This document shows, piece after piece, positions 36,280-46,348 of a stretch of DNA of 64,000 nucleotides. Source of the stretch: Parabacteroides sp. AD58 (GTDB taxonomy: Bacteria; Bacteroidota; Bacteroidia; Bacteroidales; Tannerellaceae); contig NZ_CP146284.1 of the NCBI RefSeq assembly GCF_023744375.2, positions 3,100,001 through 3,164,000 of the forward strand, in the 5' to 3' direction. Positions within the stretch are counted from its first letter, which is position 1. Each line of letters starts with the position of its first letter. Both the position numbers and the translations under genes were made by a program. The notes under the pieces were generated by a model, which did no database searches, was not told the origin of the DNA, and worked only from the letters and a program-made list of their open reading frames with translations.

Positions 36280-37362
36280 ATGAAAAAGACACTTACGATC
36301 AACCTCGGAGGTTCGGTATTTCACATAGATGAAGATGCCTATCAGCTTCTCGACAAATATTTGAGCAATCTGCGTATCCACTTCAAGAAAGAAGAAGGAT
36401 CCGACGAAATCATGAACGACTTCGAGCTGCGTATCTCGGAACTTTTCTCGGAAAGAATCCGTTTGGGATATCAGGTAATCAGTATCGATCTGGTAGAAGA
36501 GGTTATCAAACGGATGGGAAAACCGGAAGAAATATTCGACGAAGAGATTCATGAAGAGCAGGAACATGTTACTAACGAAAGCAATACCCAGCATACAACC
36601 CGCAAACGCCTGATGCGTGATCCGGATAATAAGGTATTAGGCGGTGTTGCTGGTGGTATCGCTGCTTATACAGGCTGGGATGCAACGGCTATACGAATCA
36701 TTCTTTTCCTGCTGATGTTTTATTACGGAATTACCATTCCTATTTATCTGGTCCTTTGGCTGATCATTCCACAGGCACGGACAGCTACGGAAAAACTGGA
36801 AATGCGTGGTGAAAGCGTTACGATAGAAAACATCGGAAAGACGGTTACCGACGGTTTCGAGAAGGTAAGTCACAATGTGAATAACTATGTCAATTCTGAA
36901 AAACCCCGTAACTTCCTTCAGAAACTGGGTGATATCTTTGTTCAGGTAATTGGCTTTATCTTGAAGTTCGTTGTTATTTTGGCCGGAATTATTCTGCTGC
37001 CGGGACTGTTGCTGGCTGTATTGGTCATGCTTGTTGCCATCTTTGCCCTGCTGGTCGGCGGTTCGAGCGTCTTGTATCATTTGTCGCCTTTTGGCATGGA
37101 CTGGTATTTAGGTGCTCCCAGTTCGTTAGTTATTATGGGCTGTATCGGCTGCGTGCTGTTGTTTGGTGTTCCATTATTCTATATTGGAAGCGCTATTGCC
37201 ACTTCTTTATTCCACACCAAACCGCTGCCGGCTACCGGTAAATGGACCTTGATTATTCTGTGGGTTATCTCGTTCATCCTGTTGGGAATTTATTTCTATC
37301 AGACCGGTATCAATGGATGGAACTCACTGGACTGGTCGAATGCCAACTATTATATTCTATAA
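36280..37362 (+). CDS. PspC domain-containing membrane protein
   Basis: 360 residues. The N-terminal cytoplasmic part (about 1-100) resembles the conserved region of PadR-linked envelope proteins (TLTINLGGSVFHIDEDAY). A PspC domain follows (about 108-170: RDPDNKVLGGVAGGIAAY, then IYLVLWLIIPQ). Further hydrophobic helices at about 220-340 make it a multi-pass inner-membrane protein. PspC proteins take part in the phage-shock membrane-stress response. It is the middle gene of the PadR operon. Confidence 0.88.
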   Translation: MKKTLTINLGGSVFHIDEDAYQLLDKYLSNLRIHFKKEEGSDEIMNDFELRISELFSERIRLGYQVISIDLVEEVIKRMGKPEEIFDEEIHEEQEHVTNESNTQHTTRKRLMRDPDNKVLGGVAGGIAAYTGWDATAIRIILFLLMFYYGITIPIYLVLWLIIPQARTATEKLEMRGESVTIENIGKTVTDGFEKVSHNVNNYVNSEKPRNFLQKLGDIFVQVIGFILKFVVILAGIILLPGLLLAVLVMLVAIFALLVGGSSVLYHLSPFGMDWYLGAPSSLVIMGCIGCVLLFGVPLFYIGSAIATSLFHTKPLPATGKWTLIILWVISFILLGIYFYQTGINGWNSLDWSNANYYIL

Positions 37363-37382
37363 CCGGATAAAACCTTGTGCGT

Positions 37383-38117
37383 ATGAAAGCAATTGTACAT
37401 ATTATAGGCTGCGGGCTTTTGGCCGCCCTGAGTCTTTCGTCGTGTTCGGTCAATGCGACGAAAGGCAATGGTAAGATTGTCGAGAAAGAGATCGCCATCC
37501 ATGACTATTCAATCCTGAATCTGGGTGGTTGGAAAGCCCAGGTTGTGTATCAGCAATCCGATGAAGCTCCTTATCTGAAGATTGAATGTGATGAAAATAT
37601 CCTGCCGTTGCTGGAAATCCGTTCGGCCAACGACAGCCTGACTATCCAACCGCCCAAAGAAGATTTAGGTCGGTTTATAACGACTCAATTCAGAATTCAG
37701 ACGAATTCTCGATCGATTAAGGTAATTAATCTGGCGGGAAAGATACAGTTCGAAGTAGCCGACTCGCTGATTGCCCCTGACCTTGAAATAGCTTTGGCCG
37801 GAGCCAGCAGGCTGCATGCGCCTAAAATGCGTGTAGATGATCTGCGGCTGAATATCGCGGGTAAATGTGATGCAGACCTGAGTGGAAGTGCAGAACAGGT
37901 AGAATTAAATCTGGCCGGTCAGTGTTCGTATCGTGCCATGGAGCTGAAAACGTCCGAATTGAATACGAATATTGCAGGCAGTTGTTCCATGGAAGTGTAC
38001 GTGACCGATAAAATCAAACTCTCAGAAATGGGAAAATGCGATATAACGTATAAAGGAAATCCGAGTATCGAACACGAAGGTGTAACTTTAGGGAATATTA
38101 AACAGATAGGAGAATAA
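37383..38117 (+). CDS. DUF2807 (head GIN domain) lipoprotein
   Basis: 244 residues from the ATG at 37383; a GTG two codons earlier is possible but unnecessary. The lipoprotein signal ends SLSSCS. The remainder is a repetitive right-handed beta-type DUF2807 domain, with repeated LNLAG, LNIAGKCDADLSGSA and TNIAGSCSMEV blades. Third gene of the PadR/PspC operon, probably facing the periplasm. The function of the family is unknown. It ends in a strong hairpin terminator. Confidence 0.88.
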   Translation: MKAIVHIIGCGLLAALSLSSCSVNATKGNGKIVEKEIAIHDYSILNLGGWKAQVVYQQSDEAPYLKIECDENILPLLEIRSANDSLTIQPPKEDLGRFITTQFRIQTNSRSIKVINLAGKIQFEVADSLIAPDLEIALAGASRLHAPKMRVDDLRLNIAGKCDADLSGSAEQVELNLAGQCSYRAMELKTSELNTNIAGSCSMEVYVTDKIKLSEMGKCDITYKGNPSIEHEGVTLGNIKQIGE

Positions 38118-38120
38118 AAA

Positions 38121-38157
38121 AAGAGGCCGATCTTCTCAGAGAGGCCTCTTCCCTTTT
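38121..38157. terminator. Bidirectional terminator between the PadR operon and the HIT gene
   Basis: AAGAGGCC (38121-38128) pairs with GGCCTCTT (38143-38150). It is flanked by a run of As on the left and Ts on the right. Confidence 0.85.
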
Positions 38158-38253
38158 TAAGGTCAACAAATTTTTATGAGTAAAAACCACTAATGAATTT
38201 TAATTTGTAGTGCAAATATACACTATATTTTTGTATTTACCTAATAAAATCGA

Positions 38254-38649
38254 TCATTTATACACAAAACGTACTTTTTCTGCCACGGCAGCCAGTTCTT
38301 CTTGTGTCATTTCTTTTTTCTTACCGAAGAAGTTCATATCAGACTCTTTGGTAATTGGGATTAAATGAATATGTGCATGAGGAACTTCAAGTCCCATGAC
38401 AGCCAGACCGACACGTTTACACTCGATAGCTGTTTCCAAAGCTCGGGCGACACGTTTGGCAAAAGCCATCATCCGTCCTAACATCGGGTCATCAATATCG
38501 AAGATATAATCAATTTCTTTCTTGGGAATAACCAATGTATGTCCCACTGCGACCGGATTAATATCCAGAAAGGCGAAGAATTCATCGTCTTCCGCAATCT
38601 TATGGCAGGGAATTTCACCTGCCACAATTCTACTGAATATTGTTGCCAT
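38254..38649 (-). CDS. HIT family protein
   Basis: 131-residue histidine-triad nucleotide hydrolase. The catalytic triad reads HAHIHLIP near residue 100, and the N-terminal segment has FAFLDINPVAVGHTLVIPKKE. HIT proteins hydrolyse adenosine phosphoramidates or dinucleoside polyphosphates in the cytoplasm. It lies 11 nt behind greA on the same strand, so the two are co-transcribed. Confidence 0.95.
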   Translation of the reverse strand: MATIFSRIVAGEIPCHKIAEDDEFFAFLDINPVAVGHTLVIPKKEIDYIFDIDDPMLGRMMAFAKRVARALETAIECKRVGLAVMGLEVPHAHIHLIPITKESDMNFFGKKKEMTQEELAAVAEKVRFVYK

Positions 38650-38660
38650 ACTATAAATGA

Positions 38661-39131
38661 TTAAATAGAAATATCCATAATTTCAAACTTCATCAAACCA
38701 GAAGGTACTTTGATTTCAACAATGTCGCCTACTTTCTTGCCTAACAGACCTTGTGCAATCGGTGTGCTGATGGCAATCTTACCTTCCTTCAGGTTGGCTT
38801 CCGAGTCAGAAACCAGCATATACGTCATAACGGCGTTGTTCTTTGTATTCTTGATCTTAACCTTATTCAAGATTTGTACTTCGTTTGTCTGTACACGCGA
38901 TTCATCAATCAGACGAGCATTTGCAATCAGAGCTTTCAACTGGGCCAATTTAGCCTCCATAATGCCTTGTGCTTCCTTAGCTGCATCGTATTCAGCGTTT
39001 TCAGACAAGTCGCCTTTGTCGCGGGCTTCAGCAATCTGAGCCGAAATTTCCGGACGTTTCACAGTCTCCAAATAATTAATTTCAGCTAAAATCTTGTTGT
39101 AGCCATCTTCTGTCATATAACTAACAGCCAT
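38661..39131 (-). CDS. greA: Transcription elongation factor GreA
   Basis: 156 residues, the normal length. The N-terminal coiled-coil domain carries the acidic tip region (RDKGDLSENAEYDAAKEAQ) that reaches into RNA polymerase and stimulates cleavage of backtracked RNA. The C-terminal FKBP-like domain ends SPIAQGLLGKKVGD-like. A strong ribosome-binding site (AGGAGGAATT) precedes the ATG. It is first gene of a pair with the HIT protein. Confidence 0.98.
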   Translation of the reverse strand: MAVSYMTEDGYNKILAEINYLETVKRPEISAQIAEARDKGDLSENAEYDAAKEAQGIMEAKLAQLKALIANARLIDESRVQTNEVQILNKVKIKNTKNNAVMTYMLVSDSEANLKEGKIAISTPIAQGLLGKKVGDIVEIKVPSGLMKFEIMDISI

Positions 39132-39187
39132 AATAATTCCTCCTAAATTGTTTATTTATTTTGTTTATATTCTAGTTACTAATCGTA

Positions 39188-39236
39188 CAATAAAAAAAGA
39201 ATCCCGGCCAATCAGTTTTGACCGGAACTCTTATTT
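39188..39236 (-). terminator. Terminator of the thioredoxin-like lipoprotein gene
   Basis: On the minus strand a GTTCCGGTC...GGCCGGGATTC hairpin is followed by TTTTTTT (39194-39188). Confidence 0.75.
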
Positions 39237-39352
39237 TATAATGTAAAGACTTCGCAAATGTAAGCGAAGTTTTTGAATTGCCCCAATTAAACGCTCTGCT
39301 TTATAACATATAGTCAATTCTCCTAATTGGCACGTTTTCTGTGTGTATCAGT

Positions 39353-40504
39353 TCACAAAGCCGCTTCAATATCTTTTTCAAGTTGCTTGATATTGTCGGC
39401 GCGCTTGATGATATTGCCTTTCTTATCGAGGATGAAGATTGCCGGCAACTGCTTCACATTATATAAAGAAGCTACCTGCGAGTAAACCGTTTGCGGATCA
39501 CGCACACATGTCCATGGCAGGTTTGATGCTGCATTCATCCAGAAATGCTTGTCGGCATCCAGCGAAATCTGATAGATCAGCAGGCCTTTGTCCTTATATT
39601 TGGTATATAATCGGTTCAGTTCCATATTCAAAGCAGGCGACCAATCTGCCTGATAGGCGGTAAAATTCACAATCACTGCACGGCCTTTTGCGATATCCGA
39701 CAATTTGATAGGAGTGCTGTACAAGTCTGGCAACTCAATGTCCAGGAATGAAATCTCCTTTGTCTTTACGTTCGACAGATCGAGCTTCCGTTGTGAACGG
39801 ATAAACTTAATGGACTGAAGAGCCAGATTATGTAATTGCTTTGACCGCGGATTTTCCGGATAAAAATGATCATAGCTGGTTGCCACAGCTCCATATGCCT
39901 GTGAATCTTTCTTATCATACAAATCGAAGAACAACAGTCCGTCGACCTGCTGGAAGAGGGCATAATAGGCTACCGTCGACATCGGCGCACCGAAAATATA
40001 TTTCAGGGCCACCGTTTTATAAGCAGATGAGGCTTCCAATACTTTGCGGCGGTAAACCGAGTCTTCCATGTGTTTGTGTTCATATTCCTTGCGTAACTTC
40101 TGGATGGCCTGGTTGGCATCCAGCTGTGCTAATGTAATCGTTTTGATGGCCTTGCAGTTTTCAGAACCTTCTACTTTATAGGAAGTGGCAAAAGTTCCGG
40201 CATCAGCCAAAATCTTGATGGTTTCGGTAGAGTCAACTGCAAAGTTGATTAGCTGATTCTTCAAACGTAACCGGTAAAAATCGGGATATTCCGGACGAGG
40301 TTGCGTAAATTCGAAAGTTCCGGCCGCACTCAACTTCACAGAATCCAGCATACTTACCGACGAAATGCCGACATTTTCTAAATACATAATTTGTCCTTCT
40401 GCTCCGGATACCACACCTTCCACTGTAAAATCATTATTTTTCTTACAAGAAGTGACAGCCAGAAGAGCCAGAAACAGATAAATATAACCGGGTATTGCTT
40501 TCAT
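39353..40504 (-). CDS. Thioredoxin-like (TlpA/DUF4369) lipoprotein lacking the CXXC motif
   Basis: 383 residues from the ATG at 40504; a GTG two codons upstream is a weaker choice. The lipoprotein signal ends LAVTSC. An N-terminal DUF4369 domain (TVEGVVSGAEGQIMYLENV) is followed by a helical linker and a C-terminal thioredoxin fold (RAVIVNFTAYQADWSPAL, then KQLPAIFILDKKGNI). The usual WCxxC is replaced by ADWSP, so a disulfide reductase role is not supported. The conserved cis-proline (LPAIF) is kept. It may be a binding or chaperone-type member. A minus-strand -7 box TATATTTG (40542-40535) lies upstream. Confidence 0.88.
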   Translation of the reverse strand: MKAIPGYIYLFLALLAVTSCKKNNDFTVEGVVSGAEGQIMYLENVGISSVSMLDSVKLSAAGTFEFTQPRPEYPDFYRLRLKNQLINFAVDSTETIKILADAGTFATSYKVEGSENCKAIKTITLAQLDANQAIQKLRKEYEHKHMEDSVYRRKVLEASSAYKTVALKYIFGAPMSTVAYYALFQQVDGLLFFDLYDKKDSQAYGAVATSYDHFYPENPRSKQLHNLALQSIKFIRSQRKLDLSNVKTKEISFLDIELPDLYSTPIKLSDIAKGRAVIVNFTAYQADWSPALNMELNRLYTKYKDKGLLIYQISLDADKHFWMNAASNLPWTCVRDPQTVYSQVASLYNVKQLPAIFILDKKGNIIKRADNIKQLEKDIEAAL

Positions 40505-40658
40505 ATTCACTAATTATTAATCCTTTTTCCGCTGCAAATATACATTAATTTACATTTTTACGCTATGAATCGGGAAATTATCCTTCAATTTTATAGGAAA
40601 AGTTCTATTGGGGCAATTATTTAATAGCTTTTTCATTCGCTTAGAGTCAAACTTTCAT

Positions 40659-40666
40659 TAACTTTG
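40659..40666 (+). promoter_or_regulatory. -7 promoter element of pnp
   Basis: TAACTTTG matches TAnnTTTG, 38 nt before the pnp ATG. Confidence 0.55.
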
Positions 40667-40703
40667 CGACAATTTTATAGATGAGAAAAAATAAAACAAG
40701 ATT

Positions 40704-42929
40704 ATGCTTAATCCAATTAACAAGACAATCGAGTTGAGTGATGGAAGAACCATCACCATCGAGACGGGAAAATTGGCAAAACAAGCCGACGGCGCTGTAA
40801 CCGTCCGGATGGGCAATACCGTATTGCTGGCTACTGTTTGTGCCGCTAAAGATGCAAATCCCGGGGTTGATTTTATGCCACTGCAAGTAGAATATAAAGA
40901 GAAATTCTCCGCTTTTGGACGTTTCCCTGGCGGCTTTACCAAACGTGAAGGGAAAGCTTCTGATTACGAAATTTTGACAGCACGCTTGGTTGACCGTGCC
41001 TTGCGTCCTTTGTTCCCCGACAATTACCACGCAGAAGTTTATGTAAATATCATTTTATTCTCTGCTGATGGAGAAGATATGCCGGATGCGCTGGCTGGTT
41101 TGGCAGCATCAGCTGCTTTGGCAGTTTCAGATATTCCGTTTAACGGACCGATTTCTGAAGTACGTGTTGCACGTATTGATGGTCAGTTCGTCATCAACCC
41201 GACGTTCTCGCAGTTGGAAAAAGCAGATATCGATATTATGGTAGGTGCTACGCTTGATAACATCATGATGGTGGAAGGCGAAATGAACGAAGTTCAGGAG
41301 TCGGAAATGCTGGATGCGATCAAGGCTGCACACGAAGCAATCAAAGTACAGTGTCAGGCGCAGATGGAATTAATGGAAGCCTGCGGCAAAACAGTAAAAC
41401 GTGAATACTGCCATGAAGTAAATGATGACGACTTGCGCAAGGATGTTCACGATAAATGTTATGCGAAAGCTTATGCTGTTGCTACTTCGGGTACCGACAA
41501 ACACGAACGTGCTGATGCATTCGATGCGATCGTTGAAGAATATAAATCTCAGTTTACGGAAGAAGAACTGACTGAAGAGAAAGTCGGTATGATCGACCGT
41601 TACTATCATGATGTAGAAAAAGAAGCAATGCGCCGTGCTATCCTTGATGAAGGAAAGCGTTTGGATGGCCGTAAGACGACAGAGATCCGTCCGATCTGGA
41701 TTGAAACCGACTGTCTGCCTGGTCCTCATGGTTCAGCTATCTTTACACGTGGTGAGACTCAGTCTTTGTCTACAGTTACATTAGGAACCAAAGATGACGA
41801 GAAGATTATCGACGATGTATTGGTTCATGATAAGGAACGTTTCTTGTTACATTATAACTTCCCTCCATTCTCAACCGGTGAAGCAAAGGCACAGCGAGGT
41901 GTTGGTCGTCGTGAAATAGGTCACGGTCACTTGGCTTGGCGTGCTTTGAAGCGGATGATTCCGGAAAACTATCCGTATGTTGTTCGTGTTATGTCAGATA
42001 TTCTGGAATCAAATGGTTCGTCTTCTATGGCAACTGTCTGCGCTGGAACATTGGCTTTGCGTGACGCAGGTGTTCCGATGAAGAAGCCGGTTTCAGGTAT
42101 TGCCATGGGATTGATCTCTGAAAATCACGGAACCAATTACGCGATCCTGTCAGATATTCTGGGTGATGAAGACCACTTGGGTGATATGGACTTCAAGGTA
42201 ACTGGAACAAAAGATGGTATTACTGCTACGCAGATGGATATCAAAGTAGATGGTCTGTCATACGAAATTCTGGAGAAGGCTTTGGCTCAGGCTCGTGAAG
42301 GCCGTATGTATATTCTGGATAAGATACTGGAAGCACAGCCGGAAGCTCGTCCAGACTTGAAGCCTCATGCTCCGCGTATCGAAACATTGACGGTAGCTAA
42401 AGAATTTATCGGTGCTATCATTGGCCCGGGCGGTAAGATTATTCAGGGTATTCAGGAAAAGACCGGCGCAACCATCTCTATTGAAGAAGTTGACGGTGTA
42501 GGTAAAGTGGAAATCTCTGCCAGCAACAAAGAAGTGATCGACGCGGCTATGCGTGCTATCAAGTCGATTGTGGCTGTACCGGAAATCGGCGAAGTTTACG
42601 AAGGTAAGATTTCTTCTATCATGCCTTACGGTGCATTCGTTGAATTCATGCCGGGCAAAGACGGTTTGCTGCACATCTCTGAAATCGACTGGAAGCGTTT
42701 GGATACAGTTGAGCAAGCCGGTTTGAAGGAAGGCGACACGATTACGGTTAAACTGCTTGATATTGATCCGAAAACAGGTAAGTTCAAGTTGTCTCATAAA
42801 GCTCTTCTGCCAAAACCGGAAGGATATGAAGAAAGAGCTCCGAGAAGTGAACGCGCGCCTCGTTCGGAAAAAGGACCGCGTAATAACAATCATGGTCCGC
42901 GTCCTGATCGTCAGCACAACCAAGGTTAA
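40704..42929 (+). CDS. pnp: Polyribonucleotide nucleotidyltransferase (PNPase)
   Basis: 3'-5' phosphorolytic RNase of 741 residues, the core of bacterial RNA turnover. Two RNase PH-like halves are visible: an N-terminal core with [19 protein letters not shown], and a second with [16 protein letters not shown] and [19 protein letters not shown] domain (about 560-620: [15 protein letters not shown]) and an S1 domain (about 625-695: [15 protein letters not shown]) follow. The tail is basic and low-complexity ([19 protein letters not shown]), probably an RNA-binding or disordered end. It ends at a perfect hairpin terminator. Confidence 0.99.
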   Translation: MLNPINKTIELSDGRTITIETGKLAKQADGAVTVRMGNTVLLATVCAAKDANPGVDFMPLQVEYKEKFSAFGRFPGGFTKREGKASDYEILTARLVDRALRPLFPDNYHAEVYVNIILFSADGEDMPDALAGLAASAALAVSDIPFNGPISEVRVARIDGQFVINPTFSQLEKADIDIMVGATLDNIMMVEGEMNEVQESEMLDAIKAAHEAIKVQCQAQMELMEACGKTVKREYCHEVNDDDLRKDVHDKCYAKAYAVATSGTDKHERADAFDAIVEEYKSQFTEEELTEEKVGMIDRYYHDVEKEAMRRAILDEGKRLDGRKTTEIRPIWIETDCLPGPHGSAIFTRGETQSLSTVTLGTKDDEKIIDDVLVHDKERFLLHYNFPPFSTGEAKAQRGVGRREIGHGHLAWRALKRMIPENYPYVVRVMSDILESNGSSSMATVCAGTLALRDAGVPMKKPVSGIAMGLISENHGTNYAILSDILGDEDHLGDMDFKVTGTKDGITATQMDIKVDGLSYEILEKALAQAREGRMYILDKILEAQPEARPDLKPHAPRIETLTVAKEFIGAIIGPGGKIIQGIQEKTGATISIEEVDGVGKVEISASNKEVIDAAMRAIKSIVAVPEIGEVYEGKISSIMPYGAFVEFMPGKDGLLHISEIDWKRLDTVEQAGLKEGDTITVKLLDIDPKTGKFKLSHKALLPKPEGYEERAPRSERAPRSEKGPRNNNHGPRPDRQHNQG

Positions 42930-43000
42930 TCTGCTTCCATACGAGGAAGCCTATGCATACGAAGAAGTTGACGGATGATTCATTCCATCCTTCTTTCCTG

Positions 43001-43040
43001 AAAAGTACGCCATTCACTTGTTGAAAGGCGTACTTTTTAT
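43001..43040 (+). terminator. Terminator after pnp
   Basis: AAAAGTACGCC (43001-43011) pairs perfectly with GGCGTACTTTT (43028-43038), followed by more Ts. Confidence 0.85.
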
Positions 43041-43110
43041 TTTATACAGTAATGATGCTAATATCTGTTCCGGTATTATGCTCTAAATTCCCCTCATATA
43101 TTGATTTCTC

Positions 43111-45324
43111 ATGAAGACAACGATTATTCTTTTGTGTATCCTGTCATGTTTTACGTTCGTTAGCGGATTCAGTCAAATCAGTCATGGCGGAAAACCTCTT
43201 CCTTACCTGTCGACTAAGTCTGCACCGGCAGCATTCTTCGAATCCATGCCAGCTTTCGATTTGCAGGAACAACTTCGCCTGGATTCTATGGAGTACAACG
43301 GATTGAGAAACTCGAATCGCTTCGCCTATAAATTCATGACTGATTTCACACCTGATAATGCCGGAATGACTTATACGCTGGCTGATGGAACTCGAGTATG
43401 GCGATTAGGCATCCGGTCTGAAGGCGCTGTTTCCATTAATCTTCTGTTTACAGAATATGAACTTCCTGAAGGCGCCAGTCTGTTTGTCTATGATCCGGAG
43501 CAAAAGCAAATAAAAGGCAGCTTTACCAGCCAAAATAATTCCGAGCGTCATATACTGCCTGTCTCTCCAGTCTACGGTGATGAAATCATTGTTGAATACC
43601 AGGAACCGGCTCATAGTCCATTTCATGGAAGATTGAGAATAGGAGAAGTCAATCATGCTTACCGCTCGTTAGCAAGAGCTACTGAACCAGCCGGTGAACC
43701 TAGCAGCTACAGTTGTATTCTTCCTCTTTCCTGTTCGCTGCCTGACGGTGATCCTTATCAGAAAGTAGGGCGAAGTGTGGTAGAACTTATTGTTGATGGA
43801 ACCTATTATTGTACCGGTTCGCTGATCAATAATCTCCAACACGACGGAAAACCTTATTTGCTGACGGCCTCACATTGCCTGAATGAGGATTTTACTATAA
43901 AGAATCCGGATTACGAAGAGATAGCCGGGAAAATCATTGCCTTCTTCAACTACAACAGTCCGACCTGCGAATCACCCATGCGCGGAACGGAAGAAATGTC
44001 GATGGCATCTGCCTATTACCGGGCTGTTAATGAAAATACAGACATGGCTTTATTGGAACTGACAGAAATACCGCCGGTTTATTATCGCCCGTATTATGCC
44101 GGCTGGAATGCTTCTGAAAGCCCTTCCGCTCCTTTTGTCTGTATCCAGCATCCGGGCGGAGCAACGAAGCGTTTCAGTCTGGCCGATCAGATTGCATTAG
44201 ACAATTTCAGTGACAGCAGTCTGAAGCTTGCCTCGATGAGTTTCTGGCATGTTGCTGAATGGACACAGGGTTGTACAGCCGGCGGCTCGTCTGGCTCGCC
44301 GTTGTTCGACAGCAATTATCAGGTGATTGGTGCCCTGACTGGCGGAAATTCGTATTGCTATTCCCCGTACAATGATTATTTCTATTCGCTTTATTATTCC
44401 TGGGAAAATGTGGCAGAAAAGGAACAACAGCTGAAATACTGGTTGGCTCCGAATCAAACGGACCGGCTTTGTGACGGATTGGATCCGTATGCCAGTGCGC
44501 CTGCCTTGCGTTTGAGTCATGTATTCGAGATTGGAAAGTATGATCAGATTGAGACCCGCCAGACATCCGATTCGAAATATGTATTCGGTCTGCACGATGA
44601 TGCGTGTGAATATGCCGAGAAATATACGAATCCGGGCAGAGTTGTCGTGTATGGCTGTTATCTGGTCACTCCCGCTTTGTCGGGAAGAACGGGGCTTGAT
44701 GTCGATATCTGCCTGTATGCCGGTAAGGAAAAGCCGGAAACATTACTGGCTTCACAGAAATTCAATCCGGTTTATCCTTATATGGAGAATGGAAATAGGG
44801 GAGAAGCCGGTAAATCGTTGGCTCGTTCCCAGGAGAACTTCGTTGTCTGGGATACGCCCGTTGAGGTAGAAGGAAACTTCTTTATCGGGTATCGTATCAA
44901 CAACACGGTAGATTTCTGTACTTATGCCGTTAAGGAAGGAGAAATAACCCAAAATACAGCGTGGGTCAAGCAAGGAGAGAATTGGAAAGAAGTATCTGCC
45001 GTTTCGGATATCGGTTTCAGTACGGCCTTGTTTCTTGATCCGGTCGTTAGCTATCAGTCGGATGAAACAGCCAACGAGCCGCTTGCTGTACAGAAAAACA
45101 TATTGGTCAGTTGTGTGCGTAGCGAGAAGAGTATTCATTTGATTCTTCCGCAGAATCAACCGGAGGCTACGTATGTGCTGGTTGATTCGAGCGGTAGAAT
45201 AATAGACCGGCAGATTATTCGTGACTCACAAACCACCTGGCGTTATCCGAATCTGCCGGTGGGCATGTATATTCTTTCTATCCAGCAGGGACGTCAGAAA
45301 TATACCCGTAAAATTGTTTTCTAA
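43111..45324 (+). CDS. Trypsin-like serine protease (lysyl endopeptidase type) with T9SS sorting tail
   Basis: 737 residues. There is a signal peptide (about 1-20) and a pro-region. The serine protease core has the triad H255 (LTASHCL), D311 (NTDMALLEL) and S394 (GGSSGSPLF). The pattern resembles Achromobacter-type lysyl endopeptidases. A middle domain of unknown fold follows. The C-terminus is a type A T9SS sorting domain (YVLVDSSGRII, NLPVGMYILSIQQG, ending KYTRKIVF). The protein is therefore predicted to cross the outer membrane by type IX secretion. This is the clearest sign in the window that the organism has T9SS. Confidence 0.9.
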   Translation: MKTTIILLCILSCFTFVSGFSQISHGGKPLPYLSTKSAPAAFFESMPAFDLQEQLRLDSMEYNGLRNSNRFAYKFMTDFTPDNAGMTYTLADGTRVWRLGIRSEGAVSINLLFTEYELPEGASLFVYDPEQKQIKGSFTSQNNSERHILPVSPVYGDEIIVEYQEPAHSPFHGRLRIGEVNHAYRSLARATEPAGEPSSYSCILPLSCSLPDGDPYQKVGRSVVELIVDGTYYCTGSLINNLQHDGKPYLLTASHCLNEDFTIKNPDYEEIAGKIIAFFNYNSPTCESPMRGTEEMSMASAYYRAVNENTDMALLELTEIPPVYYRPYYAGWNASESPSAPFVCIQHPGGATKRFSLADQIALDNFSDSSLKLASMSFWHVAEWTQGCTAGGSSGSPLFDSNYQVIGALTGGNSYCYSPYNDYFYSLYYSWENVAEKEQQLKYWLAPNQTDRLCDGLDPYASAPALRLSHVFEIGKYDQIETRQTSDSKYVFGLHDDACEYAEKYTNPGRVVVYGCYLVTPALSGRTGLDVDICLYAGKEKPETLLASQKFNPVYPYMENGNRGEAGKSLARSQENFVVWDTPVEVEGNFFIGYRINNTVDFCTYAVKEGEITQNTAWVKQGENWKEVSAVSDIGFSTALFLDPVVSYQSDETANEPLAVQKNILVSCVRSEKSIHLILPQNQPEATYVLVDSSGRIIDRQIIRDSQTTWRYPNLPVGMYILSIQQGRQKYTRKIVF

Positions 45325-45368
45325 AGGGTACAGCAGAAAGATTATCCTTTCTGTGCTGTTCCCTTTTG
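45323..45368. terminator. Shared terminator of the protease and the EamA gene
   Basis: AAAGGGTACAGCAGAAAG pairs with CTTTCTGTGCTGTTCCCTTT with small mismatches. The stem overlaps the end of the leftward EamA gene, so the convergent genes share it. Confidence 0.75.
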
Positions 45369-46286
45369 CTTTTCGTATGCTTCCAGATCAGCACGGCTGC
45401 GACTTTGTGTAACCAAAAAGACACCCGAGAAGACAAGGATGACAGCTACAATCTTCAGCAGGTTAAACTGATCCATGCCCCAAATGACGGCTACTACACA
45501 GGCTACGATTGGCTGTACATAATTGTACATACTGGTAACCGTCGGGCGCAGCGTGCGCTGTCCGATAGGAACTAACAGATAACTGATGAAAGTCGCGCAA
45601 AAGACGACCATCAACAAGCCTAATCCCAGTTTATAATCTATTTCAGCCCAATTGGTATGAAGCAGATCATTGTATGAGAACGGAATCATACAAATAGAAG
45701 AATAGGTAAACATCCACTTCATCAGTGTAATCGGAGAGTAACGGGATATCAGTCCTTTATAGAATACCAAATAACAGGCAAAGCTCAGCTGGGCCAGCAG
45801 GCAAAGTAAATCACCCCAGATATTTCCGCCCTGACCGGAAGCCTGTCCCTGATGTCCGCTGAAGATAAGCATTAAAGCTCCGGTTGCTCCCATAAATACA
45901 CCGATCAGTTTCTTGCCTGTTACCGGCTCATGCAAGTACAGAGCAGCGATAATCATGGTTAAAATAGGCGTACTGGTCGTTACAATTGAAGCATTGATCG
46001 GTGAAGTCAGGCTCAATCCGAAAATATATGAGCCCTGATTGAACACGATGCCCAGCATGGAAGCAAAAAACAATGTCAGCAGATCTTTATGGTTGACATG
46101 CTCAGGCTTGGTAAAGAACGAAACGAGCCAGAATAGCAGGGCAGCTCCGAACATACGGCAATCGGTAACTACCAGGGGGGTAAATATCGCGCTGGCCATA
46201 ACAAATTTGCCGATAGGTGCCATCAAACCCCACATAAACTCGGCACCAAACATGGCCGCATGGCCTTTTATCTCATTTGTTGTCAT
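45342..46286 (-). CDS. EamA family (DMT superfamily) transporter
   Basis: Inner-membrane exporter of 314 residues with about ten hydrophobic helices arranged as two EamA repeats. The N-terminal repeat starts HAAMFGAEFMWGLMAPIGK, and the second repeat shows TVTSMYNYVQPIVACVVAV. Family members export amino acids or other small metabolites. The ATG at 46286 is chosen over an upstream TTG at 46295. It converges with the protease gene and lies downstream of the TPR lipoprotein gene, separated by a terminator hairpin. Confidence 0.92.
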   Translation of the reverse strand: MTTNEIKGHAAMFGAEFMWGLMAPIGKFVMASAIFTPLVVTDCRMFGAALLFWLVSFFTKPEHVNHKDLLTLFFASMLGIVFNQGSYIFGLSLTSPINASIVTTSTPILTMIIAALYLHEPVTGKKLIGVFMGATGALMLIFSGHQGQASGQGGNIWGDLLCLLAQLSFACYLVFYKGLISRYSPITLMKWMFTYSSICMIPFSYNDLLHTNWAEIDYKLGLGLLMVVFCATFISYLLVPIGQRTLRPTVTSMYNYVQPIVACVVAVIWGMDQFNLLKIVAVILVFSGVFLVTQSRSRADLEAYEKQKGTAQKG

Positions 46287-46296
46287 AATATACAAG

Positions 46297-46325
46297 AAAA
46301 GGCCCTTCCGGAGAAGAGCCTTTCA
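46297..46325 (-). terminator. Terminator after the TPR lipoprotein gene
   Basis: On the minus strand AAGGCTCTTC...GAAGGGCCTTTTCTT forms a stem with a short T-rich end, just before the EamA start. Confidence 0.7.
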
Positions 46326-46348
46326 CTATTTTGATCGTAAAACTTCAA

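Noticed and set aside
42757..42978. Small open frame at the end of pnp
   Set aside because: It is an alternative frame of the basic pnp tail.
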